Source of the DNA: a virus | Strand: one strand, 5' to 3' | IMG/VR virus record: IMGVR_UViG_3300046694_000407 | Location: 1-34,196 of that record | DNA length: 34,196 nucleotides | Shown: in pieces, positions 22,398 through 30,341 of the stretch | Position numbering within the stretch: the first letter of the stretch is position 1 | Layout: the number at the start of each line of letters is the position of its first letter | The notes under the pieces: model-generated | The model's database searches: none | What the model was told of the DNA's origin: nothing | The model's input: only the letters and a program-made list of their open reading frames with translations | Position numbers and translations under genes: made by a program

Positions 22398-25214
22398 TTA
22401 GATATGCGGTTCGTCGTACAGCTTGGCGGCGTTCTGTTTCGCCGCGTCGGCCATCATTCGCTGCATGTGTGGCATCAGATCCTGAGCCATTTGCTGCGGG
22501 TCTTTGACATCACCCTGCACCGTGACCGGCATGTTCAGCGAGTATTGAAACTGCTGATCGACTTTCGCCGGTACCGGCTTTTCTGGCTCCTTGGCCTGGA
22601 TCGCCAACGCCGCCGACTTCAGCGGCTCAGTGACCGCCATCGAGCGCGCAGCATCACCCAGCACCGGGCCTTGCGGCGGCACCTGCGCCATCATCAGCGG
22701 GGTCGTCGGCACCGGGGCTTTTTCCTCGGGCTTTTCGTCCTCGCCACCGAACAGCGCTTTGCCCAGGGAACCGCCCAGCGCGGCGCCGCCCTGGCTACCG
22801 AGGTAAGCCCCGATCAAGCCGCCGATCGCTGTGCCGATGACCGGCACCACCGAACCGATGGCCGCCCCTGCGGCCATGCCGGCCATGGTGCCCGCCATAT
22901 TGCCGGCCGCCGCGCCGTAACCCTCGGCCTTTTCATCCTTGGTCTTGGCGTTCTCAAAGGTGTCGTAAGCCATGGAACTGGCTTCCATCAGCGAACCGCC
23001 TGGAATGAACTTGCCGACCTTGCCGACCTTGCCGGCCGCCTTCATGACCGTGCCCAGCTTGGACGCCGCCGCCCCGGGTACCGGCGGCACTGGCGGAATC
23101 GGCGGCCGTGGTACAGGCACCGGCGGACGGGGTACGGGCGGACGCGAACCGCCGGCACGACGGCGGGAGCGTCTCGACCCACGCGAACGTCGACGCGATT
23201 CACCCGGGCCGTCTGCACCACCCGCTCCGCCGGCGCCGCCCATGGCACTGGCGTTGACGACAAACACCTTTTTGACCTCGTCGCCGCCACCGCCTGACTC
23301 GCCGCCGTCGCCATCGTCGTCGCCACCTGAGGCCGCTTCCTTGGCAATTGAAACCACCTTGAGGCCGGTGCTGATCAAGTCGAACTTGCCGGCCTTCTTG
23401 TCGTCGCCCTCGCCACCCTCGCCTTCGCTATCGCCCTCGCCGTCGATGGGCACGCCCTTGTACGCGGCCACAGCCTTGAGGCCGGTTTCTACCAGCGACA
23501 GCGCCTTGCCGGCCTTGCCCTTGGGTTCGGCCTCCTTGTCGTCGCCGCCATCGCCATCCCCGTCCTTGGCGTTGGTCACAAAGACCTTCTGCACCTCGCC
23601 GGACTTGCCGCCGCCCAAAGAACCGCGCGCCAGATTGAACAGGCCTTTGCCGATCTTGAACGAACTGAACAAGCCTTTGAGCGCGATCAGGCCACCGCCG
23701 ACCGCGACAACGCCCGTCACCACCCCGGGCGCGCTGTCAGACAGCGAGGTAATGCCCTTGGTGACTTTGGTCAGCGAATCTGCCACCAGATCCGTGACCG
23801 GCCGTAATGCGTCCCCCACGCTGCGCATGGCGTCGTCCATCGACTGGGCCATTTCGGCCCACTTTTGCGAGGACGATTGACGCCGCTCGGCAAGGTTCTT
23901 GTCGAGGATCCCGGTCGCATCGCGCGAATCGTTCTTGAGCTGCGCATACAGCGCCTTGTTCTGCATGTAGGCCGACAGCGCGGCCTTGACCTGCATGTCG
24001 GCGAACAGGTCGCCGGTGCGCAAGGATTCCTCCAGCGAGGCCATCATGGCCTTGGCCTTGTCCGGGTTGGCTTCCTTGCTGATCTTGGACGTCGCTTCAG
24101 CCATGGCCGCCGCGCGCTTCGGATCCGTGGCCTGAATGTACTTCTGTGCCAACGCCATGCTGGTTTCGAGCGTGGACATGCCGTTTTGCAAACCGGTCTG
24201 CATCGAGCCCTTGTAGTCGATACCGGCCTTCTCGTACGCCTTTACGGTGTCGGTTGAGCCGATTTTGCCCATCCAGTTTTTCAGGTTGTTGGCCGCCTCG
24301 TCCGAGCTGCCCGCCTGTTTCATCTGCACCTGCAGCATGGCGCCCAGTTGCGTCACCGCGTCCATGCCGGTGATACCGTTGCTGGCCATGTTGGCCAGCA
24401 ATTCGGGAAACCACTTGGCCATGTCGGCCGCCTCAAAGCTGCCGGCCTGCCCTTGGTAGGCGATCGCTTCAAGGGCCTGCTGCATCTGCTTGGGGTCGGT
24501 GATCTTGGCGTTCTGCCCCAGGGCATTGATCATTTTCGCCGTGTCGACGCCGCTGGAACCTTGCCCGACCACGAACTTGGCCGCGACCGGCGCGTACTCC
24601 AGCGCCTTGCTCAGATCCATACCGGCGCCGACCAACTGGTTGACCACATCGGCCACGTCGTTGCGCGCCATGCCGGTATCGCGCGAGGTGTCGATGATCT
24701 TGCGCGACATCTCCTGCTCTTGCGGCTTGTTGGCAATGCCGGCCTTGATCGCGATGTCCCGCACGATCGCGCCAAAATCGGCGCTGACCTTCGTTGGCAC
24801 CGCCAAGGCGCCGATCCCCACCACTGCTGCGCCGGCTGCGCCTTTCATGCCTTTAACGCCGGCATCAAGCTGCTGCTGTCCACGGGCTTTCTGCTCGGCC
24901 TTGTTCGCCGCCCGGCCCATCGACTGATAGGCCTTCTCCAGCCGACCGACTTCGACGCCCTGCTTTTTCAGGCTGTCGAGATTGGAGTTCAACCGGCCCA
25001 GCAGTTTCGACGCGCCGGCCGCACCGCTGTCATGCGCCTTTTTCCACTCTTCGCGAAGGCGAATGGTGTCGCCGATCGCATTTTGCAAAACGCGCGCTTT
25101 CTTGCCTTCTTCCTCAAGGCGCTTGATACGCCCGGTGACGTCCTTGAACGCGGCGCCAACCGTCGAACTGACAGCCCCGCCGATGACCAGCCCGAGGGCG
25201 ATTTTGTTTGCCAT
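22398..25214 (-). CDS. Tail tape measure protein (gpT) with a low-complexity insert
   Basis: A 938-residue protein. Residues about 1-130 are coiled-coil rich; about 145-470 are the tape-measure core (DFGAIVRDIAIKAGIANKPQ, ARNDVADVVNQLVGAG, MINALGQNAKITDPKQM). Residues about 535-725 are low complexity: acidic Gly runs, two related segments (KVFVTNAKDGDG and KVFVVNASAMGG; LVETGLKAVAAY and LISTGLKVVSIA), an Arg/Ser stretch and a PPVP/RPP tract. About 760-860 is Gly/Ala-rich hydrophobic (MAGTMAGMAAGAAIGSVVPV), likely the membrane-passing part. It sets tail length; at about 1.5 A per residue, roughly 140 nm. Confidence 0.92.
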   Translation of the reverse strand: MANKIALGLVIGGAVSSTVGAAFKDVTGRIKRLEEEGKKARVLQNAIGDTIRLREEWKKAHDSGAAGASKLLGRLNSNLDSLKKQGVEVGRLEKAYQSMGRAANKAEQKARGQQQLDAGVKGMKGAAGAAVVGIGALAVPTKVSADFGAIVRDIAIKAGIANKPQEQEMSRKIIDTSRDTGMARNDVADVVNQLVGAGMDLSKALEYAPVAAKFVVGQGSSGVDTAKMINALGQNAKITDPKQMQQALEAIAYQGQAGSFEAADMAKWFPELLANMASNGITGMDAVTQLGAMLQVQMKQAGSSDEAANNLKNWMGKIGSTDTVKAYEKAGIDYKGSMQTGLQNGMSTLETSMALAQKYIQATDPKRAAAMAEATSKISKEANPDKAKAMMASLEESLRTGDLFADMQVKAALSAYMQNKALYAQLKNDSRDATGILDKNLAERRQSSSQKWAEMAQSMDDAMRSVGDALRPVTDLVADSLTKVTKGITSLSDSAPGVVTGVVAVGGGLIALKGLFSSFKIGKGLFNLARGSLGGGKSGEVQKVFVTNAKDGDGDGGDDKEAEPKGKAGKALSLVETGLKAVAAYKGVPIDGEGDSEGEGGEGDDKKAGKFDLISTGLKVVSIAKEAASGGDDDGDGGESGGGGDEVKKVFVVNASAMGGAGGAGGADGPGESRRRSRGSRRSRRRAGGSRPPVPRPPVPVPRPPIPPVPPVPGAAASKLGTVMKAAGKVGKVGKFIPGGSLMEASSMAYDTFENAKTKDEKAEGYGAAAGNMAGTMAGMAAGAAIGSVVPVIGTAIGGLIGAYLGSQGGAALGGSLGKALFGGEDEKPEEKAPVPTTPLMMAQVPPQGPVLGDAARSMAVTEPLKSAALAIQAKEPEKPVPAKVDQQFQYSLNMPVTVQGDVKDPQQMAQDLMPHMQRMMADAAKQNAAKLYDEPHI

Positions 25215-25253
25215 GTCATGGCCCCCATGTGCCTAGCCTTATCGGAAAGCGGC

Positions 25254-25370
25254 TCAGTCCGTGAGCCACCACACCATTTCCGCAAAGGGCATTTCCTGGA
25301 TTTCGGCGGCAGAGAATCCAGTCTCCGCCGCCAGACGTTTTGCCGCCCCTTTGATCACGCTGGGGTTAAA
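25254..25370 (-). CDS. gpE' extension reached by frameshift from gpE
   Basis: After the gpE stop, the +1 frame reads FNPSVIKGAAKRLAAETGFS, then AAEIQEMPFAEMVWWLTD and stops: 38 residues. The AEMVWW ending is typical of the P2 GpE/E' family. There is no start with a ribosome site for this frame; it is open inside gpE, as expected for a frameshift extension. The product gpE-E' is a tail assembly chaperone that guides tape measure and tube assembly in minor amounts. Confidence 0.75.
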   Translation of the reverse strand, partial: FNPSVIKGAAKRLAAETGFSAAEIQEMPFAEMVWWLTD

Positions 25371-25374
25371 GCCC
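25366..25374 (-). other. Putative +1 frameshift site GGG CTT TAA
   Basis: gpE ends GGG CTT TAA C. A slip of the Leu-tRNA from CTT to TTT followed by AAC enters E'. The CTT-stop arrangement equals that of the prfB +1 site (CTT TGA C). A -2 slip would reach the same frame. Confidence 0.6.
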
Positions 25375-25965
25375 GTCGTCGTTGTCCATGCGAAAATAGC
25401 CGGCCTGCAAGCGGCTGAAGTCCACCAGTTTGAGATTCTCCAGATCCGCCACCGGCGCCCCGGACAATGCGGAGAACAGCACCAGCTCGCGCTGTTCGGC
25501 GTCACCGCCGGCCTCGCGGTTGGCTTCGCGCACGTCACGCACGGTCGGCGAACGCAAGGCGAGCTTGTCGACCAGCACGTCGTTGATCTTGCTCGGGCTG
25601 GAGAACGTCACCAGCGCCTGATCGGTGGTGACCGACAACCACGCCGGTTTCGACGTGGAGTAATCGGTATCAGGTGCCAGAGTCGAATAGGCCGTTTGCA
25701 CACGGCGATAGTCCGTCAGCTTGAGCCCTTCCAGATCCTTGAGTCCGACCTCGGTCAGGCCGGCGAACAGCATCAGCTCGCGCTGCTCGTCGTTACCGTT
25801 CGACGCGTGATCAGCGGCACGCACCGCGCGCACCGAGGGCGCGCGCATGGTCAGCGTTTCAACGTTGACGCCGTTGGCCTCGCTCGGACGCGTGAGCGTC
25901 ACCACAGCGCCGTCAGCGGTGATCGACAGCCAGGCCGGCAGTGGTTTATTAGTTGCTTGAGTCAT
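25366..25965 (-). CDS. Tail assembly chaperone gpE with a tandemly duplicated domain
   Basis: A 199-residue protein made of two similar halves. Half 1 (about 10-95): PAWLSITADGAVVTLTRPS, LTMRAPSVRAVRAADHA, EQRELMLFAGLTEV, DLEGLKLTDYRRVQTAY. Half 2 (about 108-193): PAWLSVTTDQALVTFSSPS, LALRSPTVRDVREANRE, EQRELVLFSALSGA, DLENLKLVDFSRLQAGY. Single-domain gpE is about 90 residues in P2. The stop is followed in the +1 frame by E'. The protein is a non-structural chaperone for the tape measure. Confidence 0.88.
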   Translation of the reverse strand: MTQATNKPLPAWLSITADGAVVTLTRPSEANGVNVETLTMRAPSVRAVRAADHASNGNDEQRELMLFAGLTEVGLKDLEGLKLTDYRRVQTAYSTLAPDTDYSTSKPAWLSVTTDQALVTFSSPSKINDVLVDKLALRSPTVRDVREANREAGGDAEQRELVLFSALSGAPVADLENLKLVDFSRLQAGYFRMDNDDGL

Positions 25966-25979
25966 GTTGTTCCAGTCCC

Positions 25980-26483
25980 TTAGAGGCCGAGCGCGGCGCG
26001 TATTTCCGCCAGTTGATCTTTACCGTCGACGACTTGAATGCCGGCAACCATGTCGATTTCGTACATCAGGCGCCCGTCGATTTCGAGCTTGTAATAAGTG
26101 ACTGCGACGGCGTGCTTGATCTCGGCCGCATCACCGGCCTTCCAGTCGCCCAGGTCGACCTCTTTGAGCAGGCCGCGCAAGGTGGCGACGACTGCCGTCA
26201 CCGCGCCCTTCTGACCACGGAAGGCACCCCGGAACGTGGCATTGAAAGCGGTGCCATCGGCGAGACCGAAGTACTTCAGCGACTCACGGCGCACGCCCTT
26301 GGTGACGAAACTCGCCTCCATCTTTTCAAGACCCTGATTCATCTCGATCGAGCCGGCCATGCCACCGCCGCGATACTCGTCGGTCTTGGTGGTCAGCTTG
26401 GGCAGCGTCAGGCTCGGCACGTCGCCGGAAAAGTTCACGCCGTCGACAAACAGGTTGGTGTTGTACAAAGTCTGAGGAATCAT
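25980..26483 (-). CDS. Major tail tube protein (gpFII)
   Basis: A 167-residue protein MIPQTLYNTNLFVDGVNFSG, with PKLTTKTDEYRGGGMAGSIEM, EKMEASFVTKGV, and the C-terminal half IKHAVAVTYYKLEIDGRLMYEID. This is the standard pattern of the P2 FII contractile tail tube. It polymerises around the tape measure to make the rigid inner tube. It starts 14 bases after the sheath stop, as in P2. Confidence 0.94.
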   Translation of the reverse strand: MIPQTLYNTNLFVDGVNFSGDVPSLTLPKLTTKTDEYRGGGMAGSIEMNQGLEKMEASFVTKGVRRESLKYFGLADGTAFNATFRGAFRGQKGAVTAVVATLRGLLKEVDLGDWKAGDAAEIKHAVAVTYYKLEIDGRLMYEIDMVAGIQVVDGKDQLAEIRAALGL

Positions 26484-26496
26484 CTGCTAGGCCCCC

Positions 26497-27663
26497 TTAG
26501 GCTGCTTCAAGCACTTCGGTCATCCATTGATCGGTGACCTCGAAAAGGAAATTCGGGTTCTCTGCCGGCGGCACGTCGGTGAAGCGGATGCGCCAATACA
26601 CTTTGCCTTGGGCGATCTGGCTGGCCGTGTTCAGCTCGGTGTCCGGGAACACTTCAAAGTTGATGATCGCGCCCTGGGCTTTCAGGTCGCCCATGAACGC
26701 GTTGAGGCCGTTGGTCACGTCGCTGACGTAGGTCTTGGTGATCGAGCGATCGACCGCCCACTTGTGCCCGGCCTGCACCGCATCCATCAGGATGAACAGC
26801 GTGCGCACGCGGGTGACGAACGCCCATTTCGGGTCGCTCGACAGCGTGCGGTTACCCCACAGGCGATAACCGTCATCCCGGATGATCGTGGCGATATTGG
26901 CGTTATTGAGCAGGTTGGCCCGGCAAGTCTCGTCGCCGTCCAGGTACTCGACCGCGCGGCCGGTGCCAGTGATGCCGGCGAACTCTTTGTTCGAAGGCGA
27001 TGCCCAGAAACCGTACTCAGCATCCGTCCACGCAAACAGACCCGCCGCCCAGGCCGAGCCGGGTGCGTCGATCGTCGCGCTGGTGACGGTGTCCCAGAAC
27101 TGCACACCCGGGTCGACCATGTACAGGTTGCGGCTGCCGAAGTTCTCGGCATAGGCCATGGCGGCCTCATCGGTGGTACCCGGGCCGTCAAGGATGGCGA
27201 TCGCGCGCAGCTTCTGCGCCACGCTGTCGATCGCCGTAGCCACCGCTTGAGTCCTGGTATGACCCGGCGCGATCAACAGCCGCGGCTGTGCGTTGTACAT
27301 GCTTTTGCCGTCGATCAGCGCTTGCAGGCCGGTACGCTGGCCCGAGACCAGAACGCCGCCGATGATCGCCGAGGTTTGCAGCGCGGCGTCTTCCAGCTTG
27401 GGCACGCCGATGGCGACGATCACCGCCTTGGCTTTGACGTAGATCGCCTGACAGGCCTTGGTGATAGCCGAGTCAGCACCAAAGGCGGCGATCGCCTCGC
27501 GCTCAGTGGTGATCAACTTCAGCTCGCCGGCCTTGGCCGTACCACCGCCGAGAATGCCCGGGGTGAAGGTGTCGCAAAGACCGATGATCGAAGACGACGG
27601 CAGCGAAATGGTGCGCGCCCCCGTCTTGATTTCGGTGGTCGTAACGCCGTGAAAGAAACTCAT
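26497..27663 (-). CDS. Tail sheath protein (gpFI)
   Basis: A 388-residue protein. I start at MSFFHGVTTTEI since GGAGA lies nine bases before this ATG; a TTG three codons up is less likely. Hallmarks: PSSSIIGLCDTF, LLIAPGHT, AIAILDGP, SRNLYMVDPGVQ, GSAWAAGLFAWTD, NNANIATIIRDDGYRLWGNRT, VRTLFILMDAV and FEVTDQWMTEV. It forms the contracting sheath that drives the tube through the envelope. Two terminators and the 12-bp palindrome lie between it and the upstream gene. Confidence 0.95.
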   Translation of the reverse strand: MSFFHGVTTTEIKTGARTISLPSSSIIGLCDTFTPGILGGGTAKAGELKLITTEREAIAAFGADSAITKACQAIYVKAKAVIVAIGVPKLEDAALQTSAIIGGVLVSGQRTGLQALIDGKSMYNAQPRLLIAPGHTRTQAVATAIDSVAQKLRAIAILDGPGTTDEAAMAYAENFGSRNLYMVDPGVQFWDTVTSATIDAPGSAWAAGLFAWTDAEYGFWASPSNKEFAGITGTGRAVEYLDGDETCRANLLNNANIATIIRDDGYRLWGNRTLSSDPKWAFVTRVRTLFILMDAVQAGHKWAVDRSITKTYVSDVTNGLNAFMGDLKAQGAIINFEVFPDTELNTASQIAQGKVYWRIRFTDVPPAENPNFLFEVTDQWMTEVLEAA

Positions 27664-27684
27664 AAAGTCCAATCTCCAGAAACG

Positions 27685-27707
27685 AAAAAGCCCCGCATCC
27701 GCGAGGC
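27685..27707 (-). terminator. Terminator just upstream of the sheath gene
   Basis: GCCTCGC/GCGGGGC stem (one G-T pair) and five T on the minus strand, 22 bases before the sheath start. Confidence 0.65.
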
Positions 27708-27724
27708 TGTTGTGGGGTGTTCGT

Positions 27725-27736
27725 GTTACGCGTAAC
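27725..27736. repeat. 12-bp palindrome GTTACGCGTAAC, copy 2
   Basis: Lies exactly between two terminators in the gap upstream of the sheath gene. Confidence 0.8.
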
Positions 27737-27769
27737 GGAAAAGAAAACGCCCCGTCAGTGCGGGCCGTT
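27737..27769 (-). terminator. Terminator after the tail-fibre chaperone gene
   Basis: AACGGCCCG/CGGGGCGTT stem with one mismatch, then TTTTCTTTTC on the minus strand. It begins at the stop codon of the chaperone gene. Confidence 0.7.
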
Positions 27770-28191
27770 TATTCGGCTTGGCTGGCTACCCATTCAGGGA
27801 TCACCGGGCGAGACGACTTGTCAGGAAACGCAGTATTGGCGGGCCAGTCGCGCAAGAGCTGGACGTAGTCGAGCAGTTCACCGAACTGATCAACCGACAG
27901 CGTCGTCTCACGCCCCCTGTCCACTTCGTCACGGTGCCGCTCGCGCAGCCACAGCACCCGCTGAATTTCTTCGTCGCGCCAACTGCGCTCAGCTTCGGCC
28001 AGATACTCGACAGGCGGGTCGACCAGAATCGGCAAACCCGACTCATCATGACCACGCACCTTTTCCGGATCAGGATTACCAATAACCGAAAGCATACGAT
28101 TCACATCAATCGGCACCGCATCGGCAGGCATTACAGCATGCAGGCCCTCCAGATACGTGCAGCCCTGAGACTGACTGTAGAAAGTCCTCAT
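27769..28191 (-). CDS. Tail fibre assembly chaperone of the prophage
   Basis: A 140-residue protein MRTFYSQSQGCTYLEGLH. It has DESGLPILVDPPVEYLAEAER, RDEEIQRVLWLRERHRDE, LDYVQLLRDWPANTAFPD and ends RPVIPEWVASQAE. The W-rich RDWP...FPD ending is typical of tail fibre assembly or TAC-type chaperones that follow a fibre gene. It follows the fibre gene by nine bases. It is not obviously related to the chaperone pair at 1982-2972. Confidence 0.8.
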   Translation of the reverse strand: MRTFYSQSQGCTYLEGLHAVMPADAVPIDVNRMLSVIGNPDPEKVRGHDESGLPILVDPPVEYLAEAERSWRDEEIQRVLWLRERHRDEVDRGRETTLSVDQFGELLDYVQLLRDWPANTAFPDKSSRPVIPEWVASQAE

Positions 28192-28200
28192 TGATCCCCC

Positions 28201-29739
28201 TTAACGACCGATAGAGATTGCGCCGAAGCTGAATGGCGAGATTGAAGAAAAGGCGGCGAACTTGTTCAATTGCTTGTCACCCAACGAAATGCTGCCTGGG
28301 TAATTTCCATTAGCGCCGGTCAGCCAGACGCCGTAACACGCATTCGGAAATGCCATTGGCCAAGTCGAATAAGCACCCTGCGCGCCCAAGTTGGTCGTCC
28401 CGACCCACTGAATAATTAACCCTCCCAGCCAGGAAGGAAAAACGACAAACCCGTTATTCGCAAAGAACGACGAGAACCCCCAGCGCAGTTTTTTAGGCGT
28501 GACGATCGTGGCGTCATCAACGCCGGCGTCTGTCAGTGCTTGCGTCGCGATCTTGGCAGTGCCGATCTTGATTTCCGTGGCCTGCGTCGCCAACGCAGCG
28601 AGCGCCGCAATGTCGATGGTTCCCTGATTGATGGGCGCGTTCCAAGCCTTCAGGCACCAGATGACCGCCAAGTTGCGCGGGCGGGTTTCAGCACCTACGT
28701 TGCCTGTAATCGGAACATCCGAATTAGCGCCAGTCCCCGAACCACTGATAACAACAGCCAGCCCCGAGCCAGAACCTGTAGCAGTGCTCGCTATATGCCG
28801 GAGAGCGTGCATGTGAGTCTGAAGCTGATGATCTTGCCAGCTACCCACAGCACGGCCAACATCAACACCGCGTCCATGATCCCAGCCACGCAGAAACTCG
28901 CCGCGCGATTCAGGCAAGCGGAAATTGCCAGCACCTTCATCACCCTTGTTGAACGCCGTGCCGAGAAACGTCGCCAGATCGGGATAGAGCGCAGCGCTCT
29001 TGACACTGCCGTCCAGCTCCAGGAAGCCGGGCGCGACCTTGTCCACTGGAAACGCGACCATTGCGCCCACCGGCAACGCCGAGGCCTGGGCAATCATCGC
29101 CTCGATCTCGGCCTTGGTGTAGCTGTCCTTGATCCCCATTTTCGCCAGCGTGTCGGGGTTGTCGCCCGAGACCACAAGCCCGCGATCGTTGACCTTGACC
29201 CGCGTGAATTCGCCGGGCGTCTTGTTCTTCGGCAGCACTTCCAGAATGGCCGCGTCGACGTAGGCGCGCGAGGCCAGGACAATCGCCGGATCGATCTTGA
29301 GCGTGATGTTGCCGGTGCTGGTGACGATGAAATTCATCCGCACGATTTGCGTGCGGCCCGAGCCTTGCGACAGCAGCGGCTTGAAGCTCGGCGCGCAGTT
29401 GGCCACCGCCACCAGATCGCCGTCCGCATCGTACAAGCCGATTTCGCGGATCCACTTACCGCCCTCGTCGGCCGGGATAACCTGCTCGGCGATGATCACC
29501 GCCGGGTTGACCGGATCGATCTTCAGTTGGTTCAGCGGTTTGCGGCGCCACTCGTTGATCAGCTTGGTCTGAGCCACCGACGGCACCGGATTGGGCGGAT
29601 TTTCCAAGCCGGCCGGGTTGGCATCGCCAACGCCCATTTGGGTGATCAGCCAGGGAATGCCGAGCGCGTCGGCGTTCGCCTGCTTGGCCATCCCCACATT
29701 CGTGAGGATCGCTAAAAACTGCGAATTCGCATCAATCAT
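28201..29739 (-). CDS. Tail fibre (collar-type) protein
   Basis: A 512-residue protein. Residues about 1-165 are the P2 gpH-like base (TNVGMAKQANADALGIPW, MGVGDANPAG, ADEGGKWIREIGLYDADGDL). About 225-310 are a phage collar domain (VGAMVAFPVDKVAPGFLELD, YPDLATFLGTAF, FRLPESRGEFLRGWDHGRGV, HQLQTHMH). The C-terminus, from about 425 (NNGFVVFPSWLGGLIIQWVG, AFPNACYGVWLTGANG), resembles gp53-like receptor-binding tips. It starts within the gpI stop region. It decides host range, probably through LPS sugars. Confidence 0.9.
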   Translation of the reverse strand: MIDANSQFLAILTNVGMAKQANADALGIPWLITQMGVGDANPAGLENPPNPVPSVAQTKLINEWRRKPLNQLKIDPVNPAVIIAEQVIPADEGGKWIREIGLYDADGDLVAVANCAPSFKPLLSQGSGRTQIVRMNFIVTSTGNITLKIDPAIVLASRAYVDAAILEVLPKNKTPGEFTRVKVNDRGLVVSGDNPDTLAKMGIKDSYTKAEIEAMIAQASALPVGAMVAFPVDKVAPGFLELDGSVKSAALYPDLATFLGTAFNKGDEGAGNFRLPESRGEFLRGWDHGRGVDVGRAVGSWQDHQLQTHMHALRHIASTATGSGSGLAVVISGSGTGANSDVPITGNVGAETRPRNLAVIWCLKAWNAPINQGTIDIAALAALATQATEIKIGTAKIATQALTDAGVDDATIVTPKKLRWGFSSFFANNGFVVFPSWLGGLIIQWVGTTNLGAQGAYSTWPMAFPNACYGVWLTGANGNYPGSISLGDKQLNKFAAFSSISPFSFGAISIGR

Positions 29740-30340
29740 AATAAACGTCCAGGGTGTCTATGGTGTGTTCGCGACCGACCACGCCGAAGCTGCCGGTGAC
29801 CTCGATGTCACGCATGACGGGTGGGTAAACGTCGATTTCGTCGCCCTCAAAGAGGGACACGGCGATATTCAAATCACCTTGTGTTTCGAGGCTGATCGCC
29901 AGCCCGGTCAGGTGCCGCGTGACGGGTTTGGCGTCGTCAATCAGGCGTTCAAGCTCCTGATACATTTCCTCGGTGATACCGGTATCCAGCACGCCGACCT
30001 TCAAGGCGAAGGTGCCAGGCATGCCCTCGGGCACGGTCTGGAACCATTCGACAATCTCGATCAGATAGCCCAGCGGTTCGACCACCCGACGCAGTGCGCC
30101 GATCGTGCCCTTGTGCTTGTGGATGTAATACGAGGCCTTAATGGCCGCGCGCTTGGTCGCCTCGGGCCATCGGTAGTCCCAGCGATCGACCGACCACGCC
30201 CACGCCAGATGCGGCAGCAGATGCGCCGGACAGGTATCGGCGTTGTACAGGTCACGCAGCGGGACAATCGTCTTCTCGAAAAAACCGGCCTCCATGGCCC
30301 GTTCCAGTTGCGTGCTGTTGATCGGCAGAAAGCTCTTCAT
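29732..30340 (-). CDS. Tail protein I (gpI)
   Basis: A 202-residue protein: LPINSTQLERAMEAGFFE, DTCPAHLLPHLAWAWSVDRW, ATKRAAIKASYYIHKHKGT and IGALRRVVEPLGYLIEIVEW. These are the standard gpI blocks. It links the fibre to the baseplate wedge. It starts one base after the gpJ stop and overlaps the fibre start by eight bases. Confidence 0.93.
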   Translation of the reverse strand: MKSFLPINSTQLERAMEAGFFEKTIVPLRDLYNADTCPAHLLPHLAWAWSVDRWDYRWPEATKRAAIKASYYIHKHKGTIGALRRVVEPLGYLIEIVEWFQTVPEGMPGTFALKVGVLDTGITEEMYQELERLIDDAKPVTRHLTGLAISLETQGDLNIAVSLFEGDEIDVYPPVMRDIEVTGSFGVVGREHTIDTLDVYYD

Positions 30341-30341
30341 G

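Noticed and set aside
22972-23880. 302-residue plus-strand frame rich in Pro and Ser
   Set aside because: It mirrors the tape measure low-complexity region in the opposite strand; no ribosome site or family pattern.
25254-25538. E' as an independent gene starting at an internal ATG
   Set aside because: The first part is Trp/Ser/Arg-rich frame shadow of gpE; only the part after the gpE stop looks like a protein.
26527-27735. 402-residue plus-strand frame
   Set aside because: Antisense to the unmistakable sheath gene; high-GC third-position shadow.
28540-29715. 391-residue plus-strand frame
   Set aside because: Antisense shadow of the tail fibre gene.
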